DNA from: Bradyrhizobium sp. LTSP885
GTDB lineage: Bacteria; Pseudomonadota; Alphaproteobacteria; Rhizobiales; Xanthobacteraceae
DNA: 64,000 nt
Assembly: GCF_000938305.1 (NCBI RefSeq)
Contig: NZ_JYMT01000018.1
Coordinates: forward strand, 186,001 to 250,000
Reading direction: 5' to 3'
Every line of letters begins with the position of its first letter. Position 1 is the first letter of the stretch. Below, in pieces: positions 51,560 through 59,193 of this stretch. The notes beneath the pieces are model-generated. The model was not told the origin of the DNA. It saw only the letters and a program-made list of their open reading frames with translations, and searched no databases. The translations under genes were made by a program, and so were the position numbers.

Positions 51560-52762
51560 ATGCGTGGTTATGTCGTAGGGGCAGGATTGGCGATCGCGGT
51601 GGCGACCATGGCGGGCAATGCCATGGCACAGAGCGGCGAGGTCAAGATCGGCGAGATCAACAGTTACTCGCTGCTGCCCGCATTCACCGAGCCCTATCGC
51701 AAGGGCTGGCAGCTCGCGGTGGAAGAGGTCAATGCGAGCGGCGGCATCAACGGCAAGAAGCTCGTCGTCGTCTCCAAGGATGACGGCGGCAAGCCGGCGG
51801 ACGCGCAGACTGCGGCGAACGAGCTGGTGTCGAGCGAGAACGTTGCGATGCTCACGGGCACCTTCCTCTCCAACATCGGCCTCGCGGTCAGTGACTTTGC
51901 CAACCAGAAGAAAGTCTTCTTTCTCGCCGCCGAGCCTTTGACCGACGCCATCACCTGGTCGAAGGGCAACCGCTACACGTTCCGCCTGCGGCCCTCCAAC
52001 TACATGCAGGCCTCGATGCTGGTGGAAGAGGCGGCGAAATTGCCCGCCAAGCGCTGGGCGACCATCGCGCCGAACTATGAATACGGCCAGTCCGCGGTCG
52101 CGGTGTTCAAGAAGCTGATGTCCGAAAAGCGGCCCGATATCCAGTGGGTCGACGAGCAGTGGCCGCCGCAGGGCAAGATCGATGCAGGCCCCGTGGTGCA
52201 GGCGGTTGCCGCCGCCAACCCGGAAGCAATCCTCAACGTCACCTTCGGCGCCGATCTCGTCAAGCTCGTCCGCGAAGGCAACACCCGCGGTCTGTTCAAG
52301 GATCGCAAGGTGGTGAGCTTCCTGACCGGCGAGCCGGAATATCTCGATCCGCTGAAGGAGGAGACCCCGGAAGGTTGGATCGTCACCGGTTACCCCTGGT
52401 ACTCGCTCAAGACGCCTGAACACGAGGCGTTCCTGAAGGCCTACCAGGCCAAGTACAACGACTATCCGCGGCTCGGCTCGATCGTCGGCTACCAGACCAT
52501 CAAGTCCGCGGCGGCGATTTTGGCGAAGGCCAATTCGACCGATCCGGAGAAGCTGATCGCGGCAGCCGAAGGAATCGCGGTGCCGTCGCCGTTCGGCGAG
52601 ATCACCTTCCGCAAGATCGACCATCAATCGACGCTTGGCGCCTTCATCGGCAAGACCGCGCTGAAGGACGGCAAGGGCATCATGGTCGATACGGTCTATC
52701 GCAAGGGTTCGGACTATCTACCTGGCGATGCCGAGATCGAGAAGCTGCGGCCGAAGGATTGA
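51560..52762 (+). CDS. LivK-like substrate-binding protein of the nicotinate operon
   Basis: A 400-residue type I binding protein. A signal peptide (RGYVVGAGLAIAVATMAGNAMA, cut before QSG) precedes EVKIGEINSYSLLPAFTEPY and EEVNASGGINGKKL. GGAGG at 51549-51553 supports the start at 51560. The complete permease and ATPase set follows. In this operon the ligand is inferred to be nicotinate or a hydroxylated or ring-reduced derivative. Confidence 0.9.
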   Translation: MRGYVVGAGLAIAVATMAGNAMAQSGEVKIGEINSYSLLPAFTEPYRKGWQLAVEEVNASGGINGKKLVVVSKDDGGKPADAQTAANELVSSENVAMLTGTFLSNIGLAVSDFANQKKVFFLAAEPLTDAITWSKGNRYTFRLRPSNYMQASMLVEEAAKLPAKRWATIAPNYEYGQSAVAVFKKLMSEKRPDIQWVDEQWPPQGKIDAGPVVQAVAAANPEAILNVTFGADLVKLVREGNTRGLFKDRKVVSFLTGEPEYLDPLKEETPEGWIVTGYPWYSLKTPEHEAFLKAYQAKYNDYPRLGSIVGYQTIKSAAAILAKANSTDPEKLIAAAEGIAVPSPFGEITFRKIDHQSTLGAFIGKTALKDGKGIMVDTVYRKGSDYLPGDAEIEKLRPKD

Positions 52763-52773
52763 TGCGACGTCTT

Positions 52774-52944
52774 CCTCGCCCCGCTCTTGCGGGGAGAGGC
52801 GCTGAATCTCTCCCTCTCCCCGTTCTTACGGGGAGAGGGTTGGGGTGAGGGCTATCTCCGCGAGCGAGCAAGTGGAGAGTCCCCCTCACCCGAATTCAAG
52901 CTGGCACTTGAATTCGACCTCTCCCCGCAAGCGGGGCGAGGTGA
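52774..52944. repeat. Dispersed intergenic repeat inside the liv operon
   Basis: About 170 bases with hairpins CCTCGCCCCGC-TCTT-GCGGGGAGAGG, CCTCTCCCCGT-TCTTA-CGGGGAGAGG and GAATTCAAG-CTGGCA-CTTGAATTC, closed by CCTCTCCCCGCAAGCGGGGCGAGG. It separates the binding-protein gene from the permease gene and may trim or weaken downstream expression, which would favour the binding protein. Same family as 11530-11693. Confidence 0.7.
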
Positions 52945-52968
52945 ACGAAACTCCAACACGGACCGCCC

Positions 52969-54858
52969 ATGGCCTTTTACGTCGTCCAGTTCCTGACCGG
53001 TCTTGCCAGCGCGGCGGCGCTGTTCCTGGTCGCTTCGGGTTTGTCGATCATCTTCGGCGTGACGCGGATCGTGAACTTTGCGCATGGCGCGTTCTATATG
53101 CTCGGCGCCTATGTTGCCTTCACGCTGACCGAGCGTTTCTCCGGCGCGCTCGGCTTCTGGGGCGGCATCGTCGTGGCCGCCTTGGTCGTCGCTGCGGTCG
53201 GCGTGCTGGTCGAGATGGTGCTGCTGCGCCGGATCTATCATGCGCCCGAGCTGTTCCAGTTGCTTGCGACCTTCGGCCTTACGCTGATGGTCGAGGACCT
53301 CGTCGTGCTGATCTGGGGCCCGGACGATCTGGTCGGCCGCCGGGCGCCTGGTTTCAGGGGTGCGATCGATTTCTTCGGCCAGAACGTTCCGAGCTACGAT
53401 CTGTTCCTGATCGCGCTGGGGCCGGTTGTGCTCGGCGTCCTCTGGCTTCTGTTCCAGCGCACCCGCTGGGGCATCCTGGTCCGCGCGGCGACGCAGGACC
53501 GCGACATGGTCGCCGCCCTCGGCGTCAATCAAAAATGGCTGTTCACCAGCGTGTTCGCGCTCGGCGTCTTCCTCGCGGCGCTTGGCGGCGCGTTGCAGAT
53601 TCCGCGCGATGCGGTGAACCACGCGATGGATTTGCGGGTCATCGTCGAGGTCTTCGTCGTGGTCGTGATCGGCGGGCTCGGCAGCATCATCGGCGCCTTC
53701 GTCGCGGCCGTGCTGGTGTCGGAACTCAATGCGTTCGGCATCCTGATCTTTCCAAAAATCTCCATCATCCTGGTATTCCTGGTGATGGCGGTGGTGCTGA
53801 TCGTGCGTCCGTGGGGGCTGTTCGGCAAGCCGGAAGCGCCGGCCCGACGCACGCCGGGGCTCACAGTCAATCCCTGGCGGCCGTTGACGTCGAACGAACG
53901 GCTTGCGGCTATCGCAGCGTTGATCGTCGCCGCAGCGTTGCCGTTCTTCGCCGGCAATTATGCACTCACGGTTGGCTCGGAGATCGCGATCTTCGTGATC
54001 TTCGCGGCCAGCCTGCATTTCCTGATGTCTGTCGGCGGGCTCGCGTCGTTCGGCCATGCGGCCTATTTCGGGCTCGGCGCCTATGGCGTGGCGTTGCTCG
54101 CCAAGTTGGCGGGCCTGCCGATGATTGCGTGCCTGCTGCTCGGTCCGCTGCTGGGGCTCGCTGGTGCTGCCGTATTCGGCTTCTTCGCGGTCCAGCTCTC
54201 CGGCGTCTATTTCGCGATGCTGACGCTGGCGTTTGCCCAGATCGTGTGGTCGATCGCATTCCAGTGGGTGTCGGTCACCGGCGGTGACAACGGCATCCTC
54301 GGCGTCTGGCCTTCAAGCTGGGCGGCGAGCCCGTCGCATTTCTACTGGCTGTCACTCGGAATCGCCGCGCTCGCGGTCGTGATCCTGCGCATCATCGTGT
54401 TTTCGCCGTTCGGCTTTGCGCTGCGCGCGACACGAGACTCTCCTCTGCGCAGCGAAGCCATCGGCATCAACGGCAAGCGCATCCAGTGGACCGCCTTCGT
54501 GATCGCGGGCACCGTGGCGGGCCTTGCCGGCGCGCTGTTCGCCTATCTCAAGGGCAGCGTCTTCCCGGACAACATGGGCATCTCGCTCTCGGTCGACGCG
54601 CTGGTCATGGTGCTGCTCGGCGGCGTCGAGACGGTGTCGGGTGCGGTGATCGGTGCGATCGTCTACAAGGCGCTCAACATCTGGCTGATCAGCAAAACCG
54701 ATCTCTCCAAGCTGGTGCTGGGCGCCTTTGTCGTGCTGATTGTCGTGGCCTTCCCGAAGGGTATCGTCGGCACGCTGGAGACGATCCTGTATCGCCGGCG
54801 CAAATCGACCTCCTCGCCATCACCGATTCTCACCTCGCGCATCGAGACCGCCGAATGA
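52969..54858 (+). CDS. Fused LivH-LivM type ABC permease
   Basis: A 629-residue membrane protein that joins both permease halves. Residues 1-290 are LivH-like (ASGLSIIFGVTRIVNFAHGA, IPRDAVNHAMDLRVIVEVFV, GGLGSIIGAF). Residues about 310-620 are LivM-like (FLMSVGGLASFGHAAYFGLG, ALRATRDSPLRSEAIGIN, LLGGVETVSGAVIG). Most Liv systems use two separate genes. It overlaps the LivG-like gene by ATGA. With LivG and LivF it forms the membrane part of the importer. Confidence 0.91.
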   Translation: MAFYVVQFLTGLASAAALFLVASGLSIIFGVTRIVNFAHGAFYMLGAYVAFTLTERFSGALGFWGGIVVAALVVAAVGVLVEMVLLRRIYHAPELFQLLATFGLTLMVEDLVVLIWGPDDLVGRRAPGFRGAIDFFGQNVPSYDLFLIALGPVVLGVLWLLFQRTRWGILVRAATQDRDMVAALGVNQKWLFTSVFALGVFLAALGGALQIPRDAVNHAMDLRVIVEVFVVVVIGGLGSIIGAFVAAVLVSELNAFGILIFPKISIILVFLVMAVVLIVRPWGLFGKPEAPARRTPGLTVNPWRPLTSNERLAAIAALIVAAALPFFAGNYALTVGSEIAIFVIFAASLHFLMSVGGLASFGHAAYFGLGAYGVALLAKLAGLPMIACLLLGPLLGLAGAAVFGFFAVQLSGVYFAMLTLAFAQIVWSIAFQWVSVTGGDNGILGVWPSSWAASPSHFYWLSLGIAALAVVILRIIVFSPFGFALRATRDSPLRSEAIGINGKRIQWTAFVIAGTVAGLAGALFAYLKGSVFPDNMGISLSVDALVMVLLGGVETVSGAVIGAIVYKALNIWLISKTDLSKLVLGAFVVLIVVAFPKGIVGTLETILYRRRKSTSSPSPILTSRIETAE

Positions 54859-55646
54859 GCATGGCTCCTACATTGCTGTCGGTCGAGGGCCTTACCAAAT
54901 CCTACGGCGGCGTGCATGCCATGCGTGGCGTCTCGTTCGAGCTGCGCGCGGGCGAGATCCTGGCGTTGATCGGGCCGAACGGTGCGGGCAAAAGCACCTG
55001 TTTCAATGTCCTCAACGGCCAGATCATTCCGGACTCCGGACGCGTCCGGCTGCTGGGCGAGGAGACCACAGGCAAGAAGCCGCGCGCGATCTGGCGGATG
55101 GGCGTCGGGCGGACCTTCCAGATCACGGCGACGTTTCCGACCATGACGGTGCGCGAGAACGTGCAGGTCGCGCTGGTGTCGCATGGCCGGCAATTGTTCA
55201 ATCTGTGGGCCTCGACCGCGAACCAGGCGCGTGACGAGGCCGGGCGGCTGCTCGATCTCGTCGGCATGGGCGCCTATGCCGAGCGGCCTTGCGGCGAGCT
55301 CGCCTACGGCGACCTCAAGCGGCTGGAGCTTGCGATCGCGCTCGCCAACCAGCCGAAACTGCTGCTGATGGACGAACCGACCGCGGGCATGGCGCCGCGC
55401 GAGCGCATCGAGCTGATGCGGCTGACGGCGCGGATCGCGCGGGAGCAGTCGATCGGCGTGCTGTTCACCGAGCACGATATGGACGTGGTGTTTGAGCACT
55501 CAGACCGCATCCTGGTGCTCAACCGCGGCACCTTGATCGCCGAGGGTTCGCCGCAGGAGGTCCGCGGCAACGCCCAGGTGCGGGCGATCTATCTCGGCGA
55601 CGGCCTGCTCTACGACGCACGTCACCGCGAGGGAGCATCCGCATGA
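54855..55646 (+). CDS. ABC transporter ATP-binding protein, LivG-like
   Basis: A 263-residue ATPase. Walker A is GPNGAGKST at about 40-48, followed by the LivG-typical GVGRTFQI and the LLLMDEPTAGMAPRE Walker B block. The signature loop is unusual: CGELAYGDLKRLE instead of LSYGQQR-type, with the usual glycine kept, as in several LivG-like proteins. It overlaps both neighbours by 4 bases. Confidence 0.91.
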   Translation: MSMAPTLLSVEGLTKSYGGVHAMRGVSFELRAGEILALIGPNGAGKSTCFNVLNGQIIPDSGRVRLLGEETTGKKPRAIWRMGVGRTFQITATFPTMTVRENVQVALVSHGRQLFNLWASTANQARDEAGRLLDLVGMGAYAERPCGELAYGDLKRLELAIALANQPKLLLMDEPTAGMAPRERIELMRLTARIAREQSIGVLFTEHDMDVVFEHSDRILVLNRGTLIAEGSPQEVRGNAQVRAIYLGDGLLYDARHREGASA

Positions 55647-56347
55647 AGCTCACGGTGAACGACCTCAACAGCTTCTACGGCCCGGCGCATATCCTGTTCG
55701 ACATCGCGCTCGAGGTCGGTGAGGGCGAGGTGGTCGCGCTGCTCGGCCGCAACGGCGCCGGCAAGTCGACCACGTTCCGCTCCATCGTCGGCCTGGTCGA
55801 GAACCGCACCGGGCGCATCGTGTTCGAGGGCAAGGACGTGTCGTATGAGCCGACCCATGCGATCGTGCGCGGCGGCCTCGGCTATGTGCCGGAGGAGCGG
55901 CGTATCTTCACCGACCTGACCGTGGAAGAAAATCTCGAGGTCGGGCGCCAGCCGAAGCGGCCCAACGCGCCGCAATGGGATCGCGACAAGCTGTTCAAGC
56001 TGTTTCCGAACCTCGGCGAGATGCGGGGGAGGCCGGGCGGCCGCATGAGCGGCGGCGAGCAGCAGATGCTGACCATCGCGCGCACGCTGATGGGCAACCC
56101 GTCGCTGGTGCTGCTCGATGAGCCCTCCGAAGGCCTGTCGCCGAAGATCGTCGAGCAGATGGTCGAGGCGATCCTTGCGATGAAGAAGGAGGGCGTCAGC
56201 ATCGTCGTGTCAGAGCAGAACCTGCATTTCGCGCGGCTGATCTCGGATCGCGCCTACATCATCGAGCGCGGCCGGATCTGCTTCGGCGGCACCATGACCG
56301 AACTTGACGCGCGTCCGGATATCCGCGACGCGCATCTATCGTTGTAG
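55643..56347 (+). CDS. ABC transporter ATP-binding protein, LivF-like
   Basis: A 234-residue ATPase. Walker A GRNGAGKST lies at about 36-44, LGYVPEERRIFTDLTVEENL is the LivF-specific Q-loop zone, MSGGEQQML the signature and LLDEPSEGLSP the Walker B. It completes the Liv-type importer and is followed after 15 bases by the MarR gene. Confidence 0.92.
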   Translation: MKLTVNDLNSFYGPAHILFDIALEVGEGEVVALLGRNGAGKSTTFRSIVGLVENRTGRIVFEGKDVSYEPTHAIVRGGLGYVPEERRIFTDLTVEENLEVGRQPKRPNAPQWDRDKLFKLFPNLGEMRGRPGGRMSGGEQQMLTIARTLMGNPSLVLLDEPSEGLSPKIVEQMVEAILAMKKEGVSIVVSEQNLHFARLISDRAYIIERGRICFGGTMTELDARPDIRDAHLSL

Positions 56348-56362
56348 GGGCAACGCGAGACA

Positions 56363-56818
56363 ATGGCCAGGACCAGTGCCCAGAAGCGAAGCATGAAGGC
56401 GGCGAAGCCGGCCTACGTGCTCGACGAGCAGATCGGCTTCATCCTGCGCCAGGTATGGCAGCGCCACGCCATGATCTTCGCCCGTGAGATCGGCATCAAT
56501 CTGACGCCGACGCAGTGGGCGGCGCTGTCAAAACTGTCCGAAACCGGGTCGTGTTCGCAGAATCTGCTCGGACGGTTGACGTCGATGGATGTCGCGACCA
56601 TCAAGGGCGTGATCGATCGTCTGACTGCGCGCGGTCTGACCGAGACATCACCCGATCCCGACGACGGCCGCCGCTTGCTCGTGAGCCTGACGCGCGCCGG
56701 CCAGCAAACGGCCGAAAAAGCCGCCCCGAATGCGCTGACGATCTCAAAGGAAACGCTGGCGCCACTGGACGCCAAGGAGCGCGACACGCTGATCGCGCTG
56801 CTGAGCAGGTTGCGCTGA
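56363..56818 (+). CDS. MarR family transcriptional regulator (NicR-like candidate)
   Basis: A 151-residue winged-helix repressor. LTPTQWAALSKLSETGSCSQ is helix 2-3, MDVATIKGVIDRLTARGL the recognition helix, and DPDDGRRLLVSLTRAG the wing, all typical for MarR. It is the last gene of the hnr-liv operon. MarR-type regulators (NicR in Pseudomonas, BpsR in Bordetella) control nicotinate catabolism elsewhere and respond to 6-hydroxynicotinate. It is thus the best candidate for binding the four GTATAC-centred sites at 48.3-48.5 and 58.2 kb, with autoregulation of its own operon. Confidence 0.88.
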   Translation: MARTSAQKRSMKAAKPAYVLDEQIGFILRQVWQRHAMIFAREIGINLTPTQWAALSKLSETGSCSQNLLGRLTSMDVATIKGVIDRLTARGLTETSPDPDDGRRLLVSLTRAGQQTAEKAAPNALTISKETLAPLDAKERDTLIALLSRLR

Positions 56819-56849
56819 TCACACTATCGGCGCGACGAGATCCATCCTT

Positions 56850-56935
56850 CCGTCATTGCGAGCGCAGCGAAGCAATCCATCTCGCCGCTTGTGACGGCAT
56901 GGATTGCTTCGTCGCTTCGCTCCTCCCAATGACGG
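56850..56935. repeat. Dispersed repeat (CCGTCATTGCGAGC...GAAGCAATCCAT family)
   Basis: CCGTCATTG at the left and CAATGACGG at the right are outer inverted ends. GAAGCAATCCAT and ATGGATTGCTTC form an inner pair. It occupies the gap between convergent genes. A second copy lies at 59099-59176. Confidence 0.75.
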
Positions 56936-56941
56936 TGGGCG

Positions 56942-58138
56942 TTACTTCGCCACGATCTCCGGCACTCTCCCGGCAGGCGGCGTGTTGCGGCTGCGCTGGG
57001 TGCGGACGATGCCATCGATGATGGTCATGCCGATGCCGGGGAGATCACCGAGCTGAACGCTGTGCAGGATGTTCTTGCCCGGCGAATGCTGCGCCATGTC
57101 CATCAGCACGAAGTCGGCCGAGCGACCGACCTCGATCAGGCCGCAATCGAGCTCGCGCATCCGCGCGGTGTTGCCGGTCGCGAGGCAGAACGCCAGCTCG
57201 GCGGGCAGGTCGCCGAGCGAGGACAGCAGCGAGACCATCCGCAAGATGCCGAGCGGCTGCACGCCTGAGCCAGCCGGCGCGTCGGTGCCGAGGATGACGC
57301 GGTGCAAATCGCCCATCTCGCGCGCGGTGCGCAGCGTGAACAGCGCCGAGCGCTCATTGCCGTTGTGAACCAGCTCGAGCCCGCGCTTGCAACCCTCGCA
57401 GATGCAGCGGATCTGGTCGTCGGGCAGGGCGGTATGGCCGCCATTGATATGGCCGACGACGTCGGTGTCGGCTTCCAGCACCACGTCCTTGTCGATCAGG
57501 CCGGAGCCGGGGATCGAGGGACCGCCGGTGTGGATCGTGCTCTGGATGCCGTATTTGCGCGCCCAGCCCACCATCTTGCGCGCCGTCGGGCCGTCCTTGA
57601 CGCCGCCGAGCCCGACCTCGCCGAGCAGCTTGACGCCGGCAGCAGCCAATTCCCTAAAATCGTCCTCGACCATCTCGCATTCGATCACCGGCGCGCCGGC
57701 GTGAACCTTCACGCCGCCGGGGCGGAGCGTCCAGAACGCGCGCTGGGCGAAGATCGCCATCGCCTTCAGCCCGACGACATCGCGGGGCCGGCCGGGCATG
57801 TGCACCTCGCCGGCGGAGATCATGGTGGTGACGCCGCCGTGCAGATAGCTGTCGATCCAGCCGCTCTGGTTTTGTCGCGGCGTCCAGTCGCCGGCGACGG
57901 GATGGACGTGGCTGTCGATCAGGCCGGGCGCGACCGTCGTGCCGTTGGCATCGACGATGGTGCTGGCGCCTTCGGTGTCGACATCCTTGAAGCGGCCGAT
58001 GGCGATGATCTTGCCGTTCTCAGCTGTGATCGTATCGGCGTCCAGGATCGGCTTCTCCAGCGCCCCCGACAGCAGAAGCCCGATATTGCGGATCACCAGC
58101 TTGCTGGGGCCGGTGGCCTGGGGCGCGTCATGAGCCAT
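56942..58138 (-). CDS. Enamidase-like amidohydrolase (1,4,5,6-tetrahydro-6-oxonicotinate hydrolase)
   Basis: A 398-residue amidohydrolase-superfamily protein. Likely metal ligands are H77 and H79 (DSHVHP), E174 (LLGEVG), H203 (TIHTGG), H230 (VGHINGGHT) and D286 (GTDAPAG), a pattern that fits the binuclear enamidase of Eubacterium barkeri, where a glutamate bridges the metals. That enzyme opens tetrahydro-6-oxonicotinate to 2-formylglutarate and ammonia. The ATG at 58138 has GGAAGGA eight bases upstream; a GTG at 58159 is less likely. Its promoter region shares operators with the nic/hnr region. Confidence 0.82.
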   Translation of the reverse strand: MAHDAPQATGPSKLVIRNIGLLLSGALEKPILDADTITAENGKIIAIGRFKDVDTEGASTIVDANGTTVAPGLIDSHVHPVAGDWTPRQNQSGWIDSYLHGGVTTMISAGEVHMPGRPRDVVGLKAMAIFAQRAFWTLRPGGVKVHAGAPVIECEMVEDDFRELAAAGVKLLGEVGLGGVKDGPTARKMVGWARKYGIQSTIHTGGPSIPGSGLIDKDVVLEADTDVVGHINGGHTALPDDQIRCICEGCKRGLELVHNGNERSALFTLRTAREMGDLHRVILGTDAPAGSGVQPLGILRMVSLLSSLGDLPAELAFCLATGNTARMRELDCGLIEVGRSADFVLMDMAQHSPGKNILHSVQLGDLPGIGMTIIDGIVRTQRSRNTPPAGRVPEIVAK

Positions 58139-58186
58139 GGAATCGTTCCTTCCGTTCACTGAATTGCCGGTGAATTTGAGCCCGGC

Positions 58187-58215
58187 TTGACTTTTCGATC
58201 AAGCCGGATTATTCG
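58187..58215 (+). promoter_or_regulatory. Predicted promoter of the ferredoxin-NADP reductase gene
   Basis: TTGACT (58187-58192), 17-bp spacer, TATTCG (58210-58215). The first operator begins within the -10 box at 58214, as in the hnr promoter. Confidence 0.5.
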
Positions 58216-58229
58216 TTTGTATACGAATG
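58214..58229. promoter_or_regulatory. Operator palindrome 1, enamidase/reductase region
   Basis: CGTTTGTATACGAATG fits the 16-base consensus CRTTYGTATACRAAYG exactly. Together with 58228-58243 it forms a larger inverted repeat with 12-bp arms CGTTTGTATACG and CGTATACAAACG around AATGAT. Confidence 0.7.
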
Positions 58230-58243
58230 ATCGTATACAAACG
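58228..58243. promoter_or_regulatory. Operator palindrome 2, enamidase/reductase region
   Basis: TGATCGTATACAAACG matches the consensus in its right half and core, with two mismatches on the left. Its GTATAC centre is 14 bp from that of the first site, so two dimers would lie about one and a third helical turns apart. Confidence 0.6.
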
Positions 58244-58257
58244 ATCGAGCCGGTCAA
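58230..58257 (-). promoter_or_regulatory. Predicted enamidase promoter
   Basis: On the minus strand TTGACC (58257-58252), 16-bp spacer, TACGAT (58235-58230). The second operator overlaps the spacer and the -10 box. Confidence 0.5.
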
Positions 58258-58303
58258 CGGGCTTCAAACCCTTACTGCTCCAGCAAAATCAGGGATTGGT
58301 GTG

Positions 58304-59077
58304 ATGAGCAATTTCAACCAGGAAAGCGTTCTGAGCGTTCACCACTGGACCGACACGCTGTTCTCCTTCACCACCACCCGCAATCCCACGTTCCGCTTCC
58401 GCAACGGCGAATTCACCATGATCGGCCTCAAGGTCGGCGAGAAGCCGCTGCTGCGGGCCTACAGCGTCGCCAGCGCGAACTACGAGGACACGCTCGAGTT
58501 CTTCTCGATCAAGGTGCCGGATGGCCCGCTCACCTCGCGCCTCCAGCACCTCAAGGAAGGCGACGAGATCATCGTCAGCCGCAAGGCGACCGGCACGCTC
58601 GTGATCGACAACCTCGAGGACGGCCGCAACCTCTATCTGGTCGGCACCGGCACGGGCCTCGCTCCGTTCCTCAGCGTGATCAAGGATCCCGAGACCTATG
58701 ATCGCTTCGAGAAGGTCGTGCTGCTGCACGGCTGCCGCAAGGTCAAGGAGCTCGCCTATGGCGAGATGATCACCGAGAAGCTGCCGAACGACGAAATGAT
58801 CGGCGAACTGGTGCGGGACCAGCTGATTTACTATCCGACCGTGACGCGCGACCCCTTCCGCAACCGCGGTCGCATCACCGATCTCATCACCTCGGGCAAG
58901 CTGTTCACCGATATCGGCCTGCCGGCGCTCGATGCCGCGCATGATCGCGTCATGATCTGCGGCTCGCCGTCGCTGGTCGCCGACACCCGTACGCTGCTCA
59001 ACGGCCGCGGCTTCGTCGAGGGCAACCATGGCGAGCCCGCACAGTTTGTGGTCGAGAAGGCGTTCGCCGAGCGTTGA
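58304..59077 (+). CDS. fpr: Ferredoxin-NADP+ reductase-like flavoprotein
   Basis: A 257-residue FAD-dependent reductase of the bacterial Fpr type. R51-A-Y-S54 is the flavin-binding RxYS motif, VGTGTGLAPF at about 113-122 the NADP phosphate loop, and MICGSPSLV the nicotinamide-site Cys motif. It exchanges electrons between NADPH and ferredoxin or flavodoxin. Divergent from the enamidase gene and with the shared operators upstream, it probably powers the 6-hydroxynicotinate reductase. No ferredoxin gene is in view. AGGGA lies upstream of the ATG. Confidence 0.9.
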   Translation: MSNFNQESVLSVHHWTDTLFSFTTTRNPTFRFRNGEFTMIGLKVGEKPLLRAYSVASANYEDTLEFFSIKVPDGPLTSRLQHLKEGDEIIVSRKATGTLVIDNLEDGRNLYLVGTGTGLAPFLSVIKDPETYDRFEKVVLLHGCRKVKELAYGEMITEKLPNDEMIGELVRDQLIYYPTVTRDPFRNRGRITDLITSGKLFTDIGLPALDAAHDRVMICGSPSLVADTRTLLNGRGFVEGNHGEPAQFVVEKAFAER

Positions 59078-59098
59078 CCTTCGCACTGATCTCCAGCC

Positions 59099-59176
59099 CC
59101 GTCATTGCGAAGTAGCGACGAAGCAATCCATCTTCCGGTACAGCCGGGAGCGATGGATTGCTTCGCTTCGCTCGTG
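59099..59176. repeat. Dispersed repeat, second copy of the GTCATTGCGA family
   Basis: GAAGCAATCCATC and GATGGATTGCTTC form the main inverted pair around a short GC-rich centre; the left end GTCATTGCGA is kept while the right end is lost (GCTCGTGAAC). It lies between the convergent reductase and soxA genes. Confidence 0.7.
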
Positions 59177-59193
59177 AACAGAGCGGTGTGTGC

